A DNA stretch of 42,388 nucleotides from Bacteroidales bacterium (GTDB taxonomy: Bacteria; Bacteroidota; Bacteroidia; Bacteroidales; UBA10428): contig JAFGGU010000095.1 in NCBI GenBank assembly GCA_016930375.1, forward strand, positions 1 to 42,388, in the 5' to 3' direction. Every line of letters starts with the position of its first letter. Within the stretch, counting starts at the first letter, position 1. Both the position numbers and the translations under genes were made by a program. This document shows, piece by piece, positions 15,707 through 24,798 of this stretch. The notes under the pieces were generated by a model that worked only from the letters and a program-made list of their open reading frames with translations, was not told where the DNA came from and did no database searches.

Positions 15707-17875
15707 ATGAGAAAAAGCAATTACTTCAGTACCATCATTTTATTGAGCAGTCTGGCGGCTATTGTTTTGTTTTCAGGTTATGGGCAATCCTTTGCCATAG
15801 GTGGAGAATCGAGTGATTTCCCTGGAAACACAATATTTAAAGCAGGGATAGACATTAAGCAATTTACGAATAAACTTTTGCATGCTCCCGGAATCTTTAT
15901 CCTTCAGCTGATCATAATAATGATTACCGCCCGGATCGTGGGATTCTTATTCCAGATGATCGGCCAGCCAATGGTCATTGGTGAAATTGTGGCAGGACTG
16001 ATATTAGGGCCATCTGTTCTGGGGGCTGTTGCACCACAGGTATCTGTATTCCTGTTCCCGGAACAATCCATTGACATACTCCGGCAGCTCAGCCAGCTTG
16101 GACTGATATTCTTCATGTTCATCATTGGTATGGAACTCGACCTGCAATCATTCAAAAGCTCAGCACGTAAAGCTATTACCATTAGTATCGCCAGCATTGC
16201 TTTCCCTTTTATCTCGGGAATTGTTCTGGCTTTTTTCATTTTTAATGATTTTTCCGGTCAAAATGTACAATTCATGTCATTTGCGCTTTTTTTGGGAACT
16301 ACCCTTTGTATAACTGCTTTCCCTATTTTGGCCAGGATTGTTCAGGAACGTAAACTATCACAAACACCTGTAGGCAACATGTCCATTTCTGTTGCTGCAA
16401 TTGGTGACGTTATCGGATGGTGCATGCTGGCTGTTGTTATTGCCATAATCAGATCGGGAAGCATAAGCAATTCCATCCTGACAATCGGGCTATGCATTCT
16501 GTATATCGTGTCTATGTTTCGCTTTGTAAAGCCCTTTATGTACAGGATGGGAAAAGTTTATGCCAGCCGGGAGACCATGGGGAAACCCATTGTGGCATTT
16601 GTTTTCCTGCTCATTCTCATTTCAACCCTGATTGCTGAGGCCATTGGTATTAACGCTTTGTTTGGTGCCTTTATGGCCGGGGTGATAATGCCTGAGAACA
16701 TGAACTTTAAACGAGTATTTACGGAGAAAATTGAGGATGTTTCACTGGTTATATTATTGCCCTTATTTTTTGTCGCCACCGGCCTCCGGACCGAGATTGG
16801 ACTCATTAATTCAGCCAGTCTCTGGCTGTTATGCCTGTTAATTATACTCATTGCTACATTAAGTAAATTCGGAGGAACATTGCTGGCTTCGAGGTATGTC
16901 GGGTTAAACTGGAGAAATTCTCTGATTTTGAGCACCTTAATGAATTCACGGGGTTTAATGGAACTCATCGTCCTTAACATAGGATATGATCTGGGTCTTT
17001 TAGGACCGGAATTATTTACGATGCTGGTTTTGATGGCTTTAATAACAACATTTTTCACCGGACCCGGATTAAACCTGATTAATGTTTTCAAGCCGAGAAA
17101 AGAATCAATTACTATTCGTGAAAAAGCGTACAAGATTATGATTTCTTTCGCCAATCCGAAAATGGGAGGAACACTGCTTAACCTGACACACCAATTGGTA
17201 TCCGCCAAAGCTTGCGACACGCAGTTTACCGCACTGCATATCTCACCCAGGAGTGATCTGTCACCTGATGATGCCATGATCTTTGAAAAGGAAAGCTTTG
17301 GCCCGATACGTCATTACGCAGAATCTAAAGGATTATCCCTGAGTACTTTATACAGAAATACAAGCGATATTCACGGGGAAATCCTGAACAACTGCAAACT
17401 GGAAAAACCTGATTTTCTTCTGCTGGGTAGTGCCAGATCCGTTTTCAGCACAGATATTCTTGGCGGTATCCTGAAACGAATCATCCCGGAAGCCAATTGT
17501 GATATCCTTGTGTTTAACGAACGTAATTTCAGTGAGATCCAATCAGTTCTGATGGTATATTCCGGTAAAGGGGATGAGTATCTTTTTGATTATGCTAAAA
17601 TGCTTAATCACAACAACAGCAGAAAGTTCTATATCTATCACCTGGGACTTGAAAACAAAGAATTGAATGATGCATTTGACAATTCAGGTATCCCCATGGT
17701 GCCGGTTACCGGCAATTTGCTGCAACCTGCTTTTCTTCGCTCGGTTGACCTGGTAATGGTCGCTGAACAAAACTGGAAAGCTTTCGAGGAAAAGAACAAC
17801 CTGCCAATCAACCATTTACCTTCACTCCTCATTATTCATAAGGGAAGCAACGGCAACCGGATACTTAACCATTGA
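15707..17875 (+). CDS. CPA2-type cation:proton antiporter with C-terminal USP-like domain
   Basis: 722 residues. A signal-like hydrophobic N-terminus is followed by a Na+/H+ exchanger domain (about 60-455) of 12-13 helices with GEIVAGLILGPSVLG, QLGLIFFMFIIGMELD, the discontinuous-helix motif TAFPILARIVQE and the ion-site Asp in AAIGDVIGW. The C-terminal ~250 residues look like tandem universal-stress-protein folds rather than a TrkA-N domain (FLLLGSARS and ILKRIIPEANCDILVF are USP-like). Such proteins move Na+ or K+ against protons at the inner membrane. An ATG at 15707 follows a 50-bp gap after the MFS gene, so co-transcription is possible. Confidence 0.85.
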   Translation: MRKSNYFSTIILLSSLAAIVLFSGYGQSFAIGGESSDFPGNTIFKAGIDIKQFTNKLLHAPGIFILQLIIIMITARIVGFLFQMIGQPMVIGEIVAGLILGPSVLGAVAPQVSVFLFPEQSIDILRQLSQLGLIFFMFIIGMELDLQSFKSSARKAITISIASIAFPFISGIVLAFFIFNDFSGQNVQFMSFALFLGTTLCITAFPILARIVQERKLSQTPVGNMSISVAAIGDVIGWCMLAVVIAIIRSGSISNSILTIGLCILYIVSMFRFVKPFMYRMGKVYASRETMGKPIVAFVFLLILISTLIAEAIGINALFGAFMAGVIMPENMNFKRVFTEKIEDVSLVILLPLFFVATGLRTEIGLINSASLWLLCLLIILIATLSKFGGTLLASRYVGLNWRNSLILSTLMNSRGLMELIVLNIGYDLGLLGPELFTMLVLMALITTFFTGPGLNLINVFKPRKESITIREKAYKIMISFANPKMGGTLLNLTHQLVSAKACDTQFTALHISPRSDLSPDDAMIFEKESFGPIRHYAESKGLSLSTLYRNTSDIHGEILNNCKLEKPDFLLLGSARSVFSTDILGGILKRIIPEANCDILVFNERNFSEIQSVLMVYSGKGDEYLFDYAKMLNHNNSRKFYIYHLGLENKELNDAFDNSGIPMVPVTGNLLQPAFLRSVDLVMVAEQNWKAFEEKNNLPINHLPSLLIIHKGSNGNRILNH

Positions 17876-17902
17876 ACCTCTGCATCTCTGCACCTCTGAA
17901 CT

Positions 17903-19051
17903 TTATAACCGCATATGCCTTTTCCTGAAAACCCAGTTCCCTCCTGCAAAATAGAGAATACTCAGGATCACCAGGCAAATTATCTCCGGCACAATGGCTG
18001 AAAATCCTTCCTGCATAATGAGCAGCTTATTGAGGGAGGATACGGCATGCGTGGGAGACATAAGGCTGATCAGCGAGATACCATAACCCTGGATGCTGAA
18101 TATGGGAGCGGCATTCATAGGAAACATAGCCCCGGTGAAGAACATAAAAAGAAATAAGGGAAAATTGCCAATGATGAGAACCTGCGTGGCACTTTTGGAG
18201 AACGCTGCGATGAACAGGCTGAAAGCTATGATAGATATGGTGGTAAGCAATACAACGATGAAGACCGGTAAAACAGCACCCTGAAATTTATATCCCAAAG
18301 CCGCTGCAGCAGCAAGAGTAAATAACACCGACAGAAACCCAACCAGAATCTGGACCAGTGTAATCCCCCCCATGAGTTCCGGGGTTGTCACCTTTGAAAG
18401 CTTAAGCCTTAGCATGGTTTTGTTTTCCACTTCTGCAATCATCGCCACGGATGCTGTCAGCATTAACATGATGATTGAAAATATCACCAGCCCGGGAACC
18501 GCAATTTCAAAATCACCCAGTGTGCCGGAACTGCCGATACCTGTTTCCACAAAATGAAAGGGTGGCTGGATACCGGTTTGTGCAATAACAAAATCCGAAA
18601 CGAAACTATAAGCCAGGATGGCGGTAATCATGTAGTTGACATCGGACAAATTACCAAGAAACTCCATTTCAAAGCATTTCAAACTGTCACCCGGTCCTGT
18701 ATGGGTCATTAATCTGCTGAAATCCTCCGGCAAAGTCATCAGCAGGTCGGCTTTTCGGCTTTTTATTTTTTTCTCCGCTTCGGACCGTGACCGGACTTCA
18801 GAGATCTTTAAAGATTTATCTTCTTTATACAGGAGGTATTGAATCAACGAGTCGCCCAGGTTGATGTCCGCCGACACCGCAATTCCTTTATCATTGTTGC
18901 ATACCAGGATATCGTAAGAAGGAACATAGCTTTCAGTGATAAGGTCGTACACTGCCACGAAAAAGGGAGCAGTGCTGACTGTAAGCAGCAGAAGCCAGAA
19001 ACTTCTTACCTGTTCTTTCAGTGATTTTTTTATTACACCCAATATCCTCAT
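17903..19051 (-). CDS. ABC-2 type transporter permease
   Basis: 382 residues. One N-terminal helix (about 17-37) is followed by a large extracytoplasmic domain (about 45-165) and five C-terminal helices between about 175 and 375. This is the ABC-2/YhgE-type half of an exporter. It starts 19 bp after the stop of the ATPase gene (19071-20033) and forms its membrane partner. Substrate unknown; such pairs export drugs, lipids or polysaccharide precursors. Confidence 0.85.
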   Translation of the reverse strand: MRILGVIKKSLKEQVRSFWLLLLTVSTAPFFVAVYDLITESYVPSYDILVCNNDKGIAVSADINLGDSLIQYLLYKEDKSLKISEVRSRSEAEKKIKSRKADLLMTLPEDFSRLMTHTGPGDSLKCFEMEFLGNLSDVNYMITAILAYSFVSDFVIAQTGIQPPFHFVETGIGSSGTLGDFEIAVPGLVIFSIIMLMLTASVAMIAEVENKTMLRLKLSKVTTPELMGGITLVQILVGFLSVLFTLAAAAALGYKFQGAVLPVFIVVLLTTISIIAFSLFIAAFSKSATQVLIIGNFPLFLFMFFTGAMFPMNAAPIFSIQGYGISLISLMSPTHAVSSLNKLLIMQEGFSAIVPEIICLVILSILYFAGGNWVFRKRHMRL

Positions 19052-19070
19052 AGCATCCCAGGTAAAAACA

Positions 19071-20033
19071 TTATTCTCTTAAGCGCTTTCCGGTAAGCTG
19101 GATGAAAACATCTTCCAATGTATTTGCCCGCATCTTGATTTCAGAACAGGTGAAACCCTGCTCCTTTAATTTTGCGGTAACAGCCGGGATTAATTCAATG
19201 GCATTCAATTCTCGAATCAGTATGTTTGATCCGACTATTGAAAAGTTCTGCGTTACCGACCGAAAATCAATACCTGATTCCCGAAGATCCATTCCTTCGT
19301 CAGCCTGCACCGTAAATTCCAATACATCTCCTTCTCCTGCAGTTTTTTTCAGGTTTTCCGGTGTATCGATACGAAGCAACCTTCCATTATCAATTATAGC
19401 TATGCGATCCGACATTCTGTCGGCTTCATCCATATTGTGCGTGGTAAGAACTACTGTTTTTGATTTTCTTAACCCTTTGATGAAATCCCTGACCATGATT
19501 CTTCCCTGGGGATCCAGTCCCGCTTCCGGTTCATCCAGTACAACTATTTCGGGATCATGGATAAGAGCAAGGCATATATTAAGCCTGCGCTTCATGCCTC
19601 CGGAGAGGGTCGATCCAAGTTTATTCATTTTTGCTGTTAAGCCCAGCTGTTCCAGGAGGTTTAAGCCCGATTTTTTGGCGTCCGGGGCAGGCATGCCATA
19701 CATTTCGCCCATGAAGATCAGTTGTTCCAGACAGGTAAGTCTCGGCCACAGGATCACTTCCTGGGGACATAGGCCAAGACAGTTTCTCAAGTTCCCGTTG
19801 CTTCCGGCCTGTTCACCTTTAATCAGTATTTGTCCGGCATCAGGTTCCAACAGACCACACATCATGTTGATGGAAGTGCTTTTCCCGGCACCGTTAGGTC
19901 CGAGGAATCCGAATATTTCGCCCTGGTGAATGGCCAGATCCAGACTGTCAACAGCAATTATATTGCCAAATCGTTTGGTAAGCCCAATGGTTTGAATTAC
20001 CGCAATCGTATTTTCAGCCGGGATCAAAATCAA
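19071..20033 (-). CDS. ABC transporter ATP-binding protein
   Basis: 320 residues. Walker A GPNGAGKST, Q-loop in LGLCPQEVILW, signature LSGGMKRRL, Walker B EIVVLDEPEAGLDP (Glu where many have Thr in EPTAGLD) and H-loop LTTHNMDEADRMSD are all present. A C-terminal extension (about 225-320) resembles that of drug- and lipid-export ATPases of the DrrA/CcmA type. It energises the permease encoded just downstream. The first residues (MILIPAENTIAV) may be longer than needed; no better ATG lies nearby. Confidence 0.92.
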   Translation of the reverse strand: MILIPAENTIAVIQTIGLTKRFGNIIAVDSLDLAIHQGEIFGFLGPNGAGKSTSINMMCGLLEPDAGQILIKGEQAGSNGNLRNCLGLCPQEVILWPRLTCLEQLIFMGEMYGMPAPDAKKSGLNLLEQLGLTAKMNKLGSTLSGGMKRRLNICLALIHDPEIVVLDEPEAGLDPQGRIMVRDFIKGLRKSKTVVLTTHNMDEADRMSDRIAIIDNGRLLRIDTPENLKKTAGEGDVLEFTVQADEGMDLRESGIDFRSVTQNFSIVGSNILIRELNAIELIPAVTAKLKEQGFTCSEIKMRANTLEDVFIQLTGKRLRE

Positions 20034-20042
20034 TCCTGTAAC

Positions 20043-20891
20043 TTATTGGAGAGATGAAAAAGTATCTCCCTGGTTCAGATCTCCGGTCTGATATCCTTTC
20101 ATGAACCAGGTCCGCCGTTGTTCGGAAGTGCCATGTGTAAAAGCGTCGGGAACAACATAGCCCTGTGACTCCATCATTATTCGGTCATCACCAACAGCTG
20201 CGGCAGCATTTATGGCTTCTTCGAGATCACCTTCTTCCAGTATGTTTTTTGTCCGCTCGGCATAATGTGCCCATACACCTGCCAGGAAATCAGCCTGCAG
20301 TTCAAGCCTTACAGAGTATTGATTGTATTCAGTCTCAGAAACCCTTCCACGTATATCATTCATCTGGTCAGTGATCCCCAGCAATTTCTGTACATGGTGT
20401 CCCACCTCATGCGCTATAATATAGGCCACTGCAAAATCACCTGTGGCACCAACCTGGCTTTGCAGTTGTTGCAGAAACGACAGATCGATGTAAACCTTTT
20501 CATCCCCCGGACAATAAAAAGGGCCGGTCGCTGCGGACGAGTATCCACATGCTGATTCAGCTGCGCCGCTAAATAGAACGAGGGTAGGCTCGCGATACGT
20601 CTTACCGCTTTCACTGAATATCTGATTCCAGACGTCTTCTGTATCCTTTAAAACAACTGTAACCAGTTCGGCCATCTCTGACTCAGCCTCGATGATGGCC
20701 GGATTAACCTCGGTGGTCTCTGTCCCTCCTGATTGCATTCTGTTGAGGATCTCAGCGGGATTCCCGCCCAGTAACCAAACTATCACTACAATAGCAAGAG
20801 TCCCTATTGAACCGCCCGCAACCATCTTGCCGGTACTCATACCACGGCGATCTTCAACATTATCACTTTGTTCACGTCCCTTATAACGCAT
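20043..20891 (-). CDS. YpfJ-type neutral zinc metallopeptidase
   Basis: 282 residues. A short cytoplasmic basic N-terminus and one transmembrane helix (about 25-44) anchor a periplasmic peptidase domain. The zinc site is IIAHEVGHHVQ, with a likely third ligand in LELQADFLAGVWAH. The upstream segment LFSGAAESACGYSSAATGPFYCPGDEKVYIDLSF is a strong family signature. Members are called putative neutral zinc metallopeptidases; the substrate is unknown. The stop is nine bases before the ABC ATPase start, so these genes are probably one transcript. Confidence 0.9.
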   Translation of the reverse strand: MRYKGREQSDNVEDRRGMSTGKMVAGGSIGTLAIVVIVWLLGGNPAEILNRMQSGGTETTEVNPAIIEAESEMAELVTVVLKDTEDVWNQIFSESGKTYREPTLVLFSGAAESACGYSSAATGPFYCPGDEKVYIDLSFLQQLQSQVGATGDFAVAYIIAHEVGHHVQKLLGITDQMNDIRGRVSETEYNQYSVRLELQADFLAGVWAHYAERTKNILEEGDLEEAINAAAAVGDDRIMMESQGYVVPDAFTHGTSEQRRTWFMKGYQTGDLNQGDTFSSLQ

Positions 20892-20962
20892 GACAGATGA
20901 AATTAATGTTATATAAAAATCAATGTTTCAAAGGAATAACTTCAGTTATTTTCAAACGAAGG

Positions 20963-21511
20963 TCACTTTCCACCATTCAACTGATCCTGGTAATCTTTAA
21001 GTTGTTTCCATTTGCCCTCATGAGCCAGCAATGCCTGGGCAGGCCAGGTTCCCGGATCATGTATCTTGTAATTTGGCCCCCCGTCGGCTAACAAGATCTC
21101 GGTAATTTTATCAGGGTGGGTTTGTGATAACTGGTACCAGGTAGCAATTCCGTTTTTCTTTAAAATGGTATCTATCTTCTCACCGATTCCTTCCACAATT
21201 TTTAGATCATTTTCCTCAATTTTTATATTAAAAGCTTCCCGGGCAGCGGTGGCGTCAAATGCATTTCCCTTCTTTTGCTGCTTGCAGTCATCCAGTTGTT
21301 TATTACAGATTTCAAGCTGCTTGTTGCAGGCATCCAATTGCTTCATGCTGGCATCCAGCTTAATTTTCAACTGCTCATTTTCATTTTCCAGCGCCAGGAA
21401 CCTGCTGCGTCTTATTCTGCGGCAGTAAAAGCCAATTAAGAATCCCAGCAATGCTGCTACTATTAAAACAAATAGTATAAAACCCAAATCTGAGGCAAAT
21501 CTTTCATTCAT
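20963..21511 (-). CDS. membrane protein with coiled coil and helix-hairpin-helix domain
   Basis: 182 residues. One transmembrane helix (about 10-30) is followed by a short basic stop-transfer stretch (CRRIRRSR), a Gln/Lys-rich coiled coil with the repeat KQLDACNKQLEICNKQLDDCKQQ (about 55-80) and a C-terminal helix-hairpin-helix-like domain (about 98-175) starting DLKIVEGIGEKIDTILKKNGI. This domain recurs in Bacteroidota envelope proteins next to OmpA-like genes. Whether it binds DNA or protein is unknown. The gene follows the OmpA-like gene by 11 bp. Confidence 0.7.
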   Translation of the reverse strand: MNERFASDLGFILFVLIVAALLGFLIGFYCRRIRRSRFLALENENEQLKIKLDASMKQLDACNKQLEICNKQLDDCKQQKKGNAFDATAAREAFNIKIEENDLKIVEGIGEKIDTILKKNGIATWYQLSQTHPDKITEILLADGGPNYKIHDPGTWPAQALLAHEGKWKQLKDYQDQLNGGK

Positions 21512-21522
21512 GACTGTATTTT

Positions 21523-22047
21523 TTAATTGATTTTAATTTCTACTCTGCGGTTTTTTGCACGTCCTTCCGGTGTACTGTTATCGGCAACAGGCTCGAGATA
21601 GCTTTTTGCTGCGGTTTGGATACTGCTATTTTCGATTCCTGCATCCACAAGCTGTTGCCTGAGATACTTCGCCCGCTGAGCGCTTAACTTTTGATTGATC
21701 TCATCTGATCCTGTATTGTCCGCATGACCGGTCACAACTATCCTTTTTCCGGGATTCTCGGAGAGGTATTGTTTAATCTGAGCCAGGTAACTTCTATCAC
21801 CGTCAGTTAAAAGACAGGAACTTTTGCCTGTTTCAAACTCAACGGAATAATCCGGAGGCGGACTGGCCTGGACTTCGGCCAGAGGGGTTGGCAGGGTATC
21901 AGTAGTTACGGATTCAGGCTGGGTTTCCTCCTGAGTAAGCAAAGCGGCTGCCTGGCAATCATTTCTGACTTTACATACATAATACCAGGAACTGCCTGCA
22001 ATCCATAACAACAACAAAGCTGTAATAAAAATTACGTTGTTCTTCAT
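21523..22047 (-). CDS. OmpA-family protein (peptidoglycan-binding C-terminus)
   Basis: 174 residues: an N-terminal membrane anchor or signal (about 5-24), a Pro/Thr-rich linker and an OmpA C-terminal domain (about 68-174). Peptidoglycan-contact motifs are VTGHADNTGSDEINQKLSAQRA and the terminal GRAKNRRVEIKI. It probably anchors the inner-membrane or periplasmic partner to the cell wall. It is first of a same-strand run with the helix-hairpin-helix protein, YpfJ-type peptidase and ABC exporter. Confidence 0.88.
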   Translation of the reverse strand: MKNNVIFITALLLLWIAGSSWYYVCKVRNDCQAAALLTQEETQPESVTTDTLPTPLAEVQASPPPDYSVEFETGKSSCLLTDGDRSYLAQIKQYLSENPGKRIVVTGHADNTGSDEINQKLSAQRAKYLRQQLVDAGIENSSIQTAAKSYLEPVADNSTPEGRAKNRRVEIKIN

Positions 22048-22207
22048 CGCTGTTTTTTATTAAAAGTAAGAATTATTTATTATTGATCAAAATCAATAAA
22101 ATGAAAAAAATTACAAATCAGGGGAATAGGAAGAATAAAGATTGAAGATTGAAGATTTAGGATTGAGAAAGGACTAATGAGAAGGCCTGTGTTCTGATTT
22201 ACGGTTG

Positions 22208-22282
22208 TGGGCATTACTGGATTCGAACCAGTGACCCCTACCCTGTCAAGGTAATGCTCTAAACCAACTGAGCTAAATGCCC
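22208..22282 (-). tRNA. tRNA-Val (anticodon GAC)
   Basis: A 75-nt minus-strand cloverleaf. Acceptor GGGCATT (22282-22276) pairs with AATGCCC, the D-arm contains AGCTCAGTTGGT, the anticodon stem-loop is TTACCTTGACAGGGTAG with anticodon GAC, and the T-arm is ACTGGTTCGAATCCAGT. CCA is not encoded. With the TAC isoacceptor at 5128, this window carries both expected valine tRNAs. Confidence 0.93.
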
Positions 22283-22384
22283 GTATAACATTGTAAAAGT
22301 AACATAAAATTTCCGAAATCAAATTTTGAACAGGAAACGTAAATAAAAAAACAATTTTTTCGTATACCCAAAAAATTGATAATC

Positions 22385-23416
22385 ATGAAAAATATGAAAT
22401 ATATTATCGCTGCGTCCTTTATGTTTGTTCTATTCTCCAGTTCTGCCTGGGTGAAGCTCACCCTTACGAGGCCTTCCGAACTGGCATTACCAGAATACAT
22501 AAAAACAATAGCAATGATTGACAGGACCCTGCAGGCGGAAACACCTCAGAACAAGTTGGAGCAGATGGTTACCGGTGAGGTCTTTCATCAGGATGATCAG
22601 GCTGTCCTCAGAGTAGCCGATGGTTTTATGGATGCCTGCTCAGGAGTCAACCGTTTTCAACCGGTGCGTACAGCTGAAAGATACAAGAGCGATGGCTCCA
22701 AAACAACATTCCCGACGCCGCTTGACTGGAATTCTGTCAGTGATATCTGCAATAAGCATCAGACCGATGCCCTCCTGTCCATTGAAATATTTGATACCGA
22801 TTTCCTGCTAAGCAACATTCCGGTTAAATTAGATGTTAAGGATGATCAGGGTAATGCCTCCACACGCATTGAATTCAAGGCAAACGGCGTTGCTGTTATT
22901 AATTTTGGGATCCGTTTATACGATGCAGCAAACCGCATCATTCTTGATGAATACCAATCCACTTACCGGTTGAATTTTGACGCCCAGGCAGGAACACTGC
23001 AAGCTGCCATGAATCAATTGCTCGACAAAGTTGAAGCCATTAACAGGGCCAGTTTTGATGCCGGTTTTAATTACGGGACGCGAATAACGCCAACGTATTA
23101 CAGGGTTACCCGTTACTTTTTTGACAAACCGAAAAAGGAGCTTGGCGCCGGTGTGAGGTATTCCGAGGTGGCAGATTGGCAGGGCGCCATTGATGCATGG
23201 CTTAAAGTCGTTGATAAAGGTGAGCGCAAAGACGCTGGCCGGGCTGCTTATAACATTGCTGTTGCCTATGAAGTGCTGGGAGACCTCGAAGAAGCCAAAA
23301 AATGGGCTGCACGCTCCCATACGGAATTTGCGGAAAAGGATGCGGATGAATACTACAAAATGCTGAGCAACAGAATCAGGGAAGAGGTTGTTGTGAGAGA
23401 ACAGCTCCAGGAATAG
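22385..23416 (+). CDS. DUF6340-family envelope protein with tetratricopeptide-like C-terminus
   Basis: 343 residues from the ATG at 22385 (a TTG nine bases earlier is in frame but unlikely). It has a signal-peptide-like N-terminus without a clear lipobox Cys. The early motif LTLTRPSELALPEYIKTIAMIDRT is characteristic of DUF6340 proteins of Bacteroidota. The C-terminal quarter (about 240-330) reads as two tetratricopeptide-like helical repeats (WQGAIDAWLKVVDKG..., AYNIAVAYEVLGDLEEAKKWA). No enzymatic motif is visible; a structural or assembly role in the envelope is a guess. Confidence 0.72.
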   Translation: MKNMKYIIAASFMFVLFSSSAWVKLTLTRPSELALPEYIKTIAMIDRTLQAETPQNKLEQMVTGEVFHQDDQAVLRVADGFMDACSGVNRFQPVRTAERYKSDGSKTTFPTPLDWNSVSDICNKHQTDALLSIEIFDTDFLLSNIPVKLDVKDDQGNASTRIEFKANGVAVINFGIRLYDAANRIILDEYQSTYRLNFDAQAGTLQAAMNQLLDKVEAINRASFDAGFNYGTRITPTYYRVTRYFFDKPKKELGAGVRYSEVADWQGAIDAWLKVVDKGERKDAGRAAYNIAVAYEVLGDLEEAKKWAARSHTEFAEKDADEYYKMLSNRIREEVVVREQLQE

Positions 23417-23478
23417 TAAGGAGTAGGGAGCAAGGAGTAAGGAGCATACTCCTTCTCCCTACTCCCTACTCCCTACTA
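23417..23478. repeat. GGAGTA-type inverted repeat between convergent genes
   Basis: Runs built of AAGGAGTAGGGAGC units (23417-23446) face their near-complement CTCCTTCTCCCTACTCCC (23450 onward) around a short loop. The structure spans the whole gap between the DUF6340 and DUF4924 stops and can act as a bidirectional terminator, though a T-run is lacking. Confidence 0.7.
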
Positions 23479-24012
23479 AATCTCTCTTTCCCCCCTCTCC
23501 ACCTCCAGAAAAATGCGCGATAGCCTGGCCAGGAGTTTGCTAAAAGAGGCCATGGCCAACTCAGTCTCCCTGCTTACCGTTTGTTTTTTCAAACGAAGCA
23601 GCAACAAACCATACAATGCGTTCAGACAGATTTCAATGTCCCCGGTTGCAGGACTGGCTGATTTTTTCCTGAATTCCGCAATGTTTCCTGAAGCATCGAG
23701 GAATAATTGCTTGTAGCCTGGTTCGCTATTGAGAAGCCGGATATGCAGGTCTGTTACTTCCGCTATCAGGGCTGTAAGATTACTCAAATGACCTTTTTCC
23801 TGAATACCCTCGCGGTACATCATCAGTATCATGTTGGCAAACCAGTCTCTTACTTCGTTTTTAATTCTTGGGGGCTGCGAATACTGTGAAATCAGGTTTT
23901 GTTCAATCAGATCGATATTAAACCGGTACGCGCGGATCAGATCTTCAACCTGCCACATATATAGGACGTATTCGGCAATATTGGTTTTGCGTTTTTCCTG
24001 AGCGATGAGCAT
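23476..24012 (-). CDS. DUF4924-family protein
   Basis: 178 residues, all-helical, with no signal peptide or membrane segment, so cytoplasmic. The start KRKTNIAEYVLYMWQVEDLIRAYRF is a clear DUF4924 signature. The remainder (EVRDWFANMILMMYREGIQEKGHLSNL) is amphipathic helix. This family of unknown function is confined to Bacteroidota as far as I recall. Single-gene unit between repeat tracts. Confidence 0.78.
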   Translation of the reverse strand: MLIAQEKRKTNIAEYVLYMWQVEDLIRAYRFNIDLIEQNLISQYSQPPRIKNEVRDWFANMILMMYREGIQEKGHLSNLTALIAEVTDLHIRLLNSEPGYKQLFLDASGNIAEFRKKSASPATGDIEICLNALYGLLLLRLKKQTVSRETELAMASFSKLLARLSRIFLEVERGEREI

Positions 24013-24029
24013 TTTTAGTTATGAGTATT

Positions 24030-24151
24030 GAGTAAAGAGTAATGAGTAAGTGCAGGGTTATGTGAGTTGGGAACTGTTCATTGTATATGTATCATGCCCA
24101 GTACCCGGCTCCCAAAACCCACTGTTTACTAATTACTCATTACTATTTACT
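24030..24151. repeat. inverted pair of GAGTAA-rich tracts
   Basis: GAGTAAAGAGTAATGAGTAAG (24030-24050, a 5-7 bp irregular repeat) and its near reverse complement (24127-24151) flank about 75 bp between the DUF4924 and S4-domain genes. The right arm runs into the last codon of the S4 gene. Imperfect palindrome, no coding potential. Confidence 0.65.
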
Positions 24152-24527
24152 GATTTATAATGTTATCCAATAATCTTCTTTCCCTTTTCGTCGGTCTTCC
24201 TGCCCCCCTGTCGCGTTTAAAGAAGGCCATGTCTTTTATTTTCAGTTTTTCCAATTCTTCCGGTGAAGTGAGATCATCCACAAATTCCCTGACCCGTTGA
24301 GCCGGAAGTCGGTTATGAACAAGGCCTCTGACCTGCAGGGTGTAGATAACGGGGAGTTTCCGCACAAAAATTATTTCTCCTGGTTTTACCTCGTGTGAAG
24401 GTTTAACCTCTGTGCCATTGATGATTATCCTGCCATTGTGGCAGGCATCTGTGGCCATGCTCCGGGTTTTATATATTCTAACCGCCCAGAGCCATTTATC
24501 AATTCTGACTTTCTCTTTAATCTCCAT
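24147..24527 (-). CDS. S4-domain RNA-binding protein, Hsp15-like
   Basis: 126 residues from the ATG at 24527. The S4 fold occupies about 5-60 (KVRIDKWLWAVRIYKTRSMATDACHNGRIIINGTEVKPSHEVKPGE) and the tail is basic (FFKRDRGAGRPTKRERRLLDNI), as in Hsp15, which rescues stalled 50S-nascent-chain complexes. The frame is open to 24569, but a -7 promoter box (24557-24550) lies within that extension, so the later start is preferred. It stands alone, with its own promoter. Confidence 0.88.
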   Translation of the reverse strand: MEIKEKVRIDKWLWAVRIYKTRSMATDACHNGRIIINGTEVKPSHEVKPGEIIFVRKLPVIYTLQVRGLVHNRLPAQRVREFVDDLTSPEELEKLKIKDMAFFKRDRGAGRPTKRERRLLDNIINQ

Positions 24528-24549
24528 CCCAGGTACCAATTCACTTCCG

Positions 24550-24557
24550 CAAAGATA
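24550..24557 (-). promoter_or_regulatory. -7 promoter element for the S4-domain gene
   Basis: TATCTTTG on the minus strand is an exact TAnnTTTG, 23 bp before the preferred start at 24527. It decides against the ATG at 24569. Confidence 0.6.
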
Positions 24558-24577
24558 GCCAATAAACACAATTAAAT

Positions 24578-24607
24578 AAAAAAAGGCCGTCCGCTGACGA
24601 CCTTTTT
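24578..24607 (-). terminator. Rho-independent terminator upstream of the S4 gene
   Basis: On the minus strand AAAGGTCGTC (24605-24596) and GACGGCCTTT (24591-24582) form a 10-bp stem with one G-T pair and a 4-base loop, followed by a T-run. It would end transcripts coming from the GGGP-synthase side. Confidence 0.75.
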
Positions 24608-24798
24608 CACATTAAACAAAACTACTAACTAAACCAACTTGGGCAAATCTTTATGCTGATTATCGGGCGTTTCTCTTTGTTTTGTTTGTTTTTGCTTTTC
24701 TGTATGATGATACGCAGGGACCGGAATGATGTTCTGAATATTCAACGAAGGGGGTGGATGTGTTGATGAACGGGGAGATTGTTTCCATGAATCAAAAT
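24608..24798. other. gap between terminator and palindrome, no convincing gene
   Basis: A minus-strand frame here (24814-24629) encodes a Pro/Gln/Lys-rich 61-residue peptide. Its start lies inside the GTAGAGAC palindrome and no family is recognised, so it is not called. Confidence 0.4.

Noticed and set aside
16558..17277. Minus-strand frame of 239 codons inside the antiporter gene
   Set aside because: Shadow of the antiporter coding frame; no start context or family.
19102..19929. Long plus-strand frame (275 codons) opposite the ABC ATPase
   Set aside because: Antisense shadow of a gene with every ABC motif; the product has no recognisable domain.
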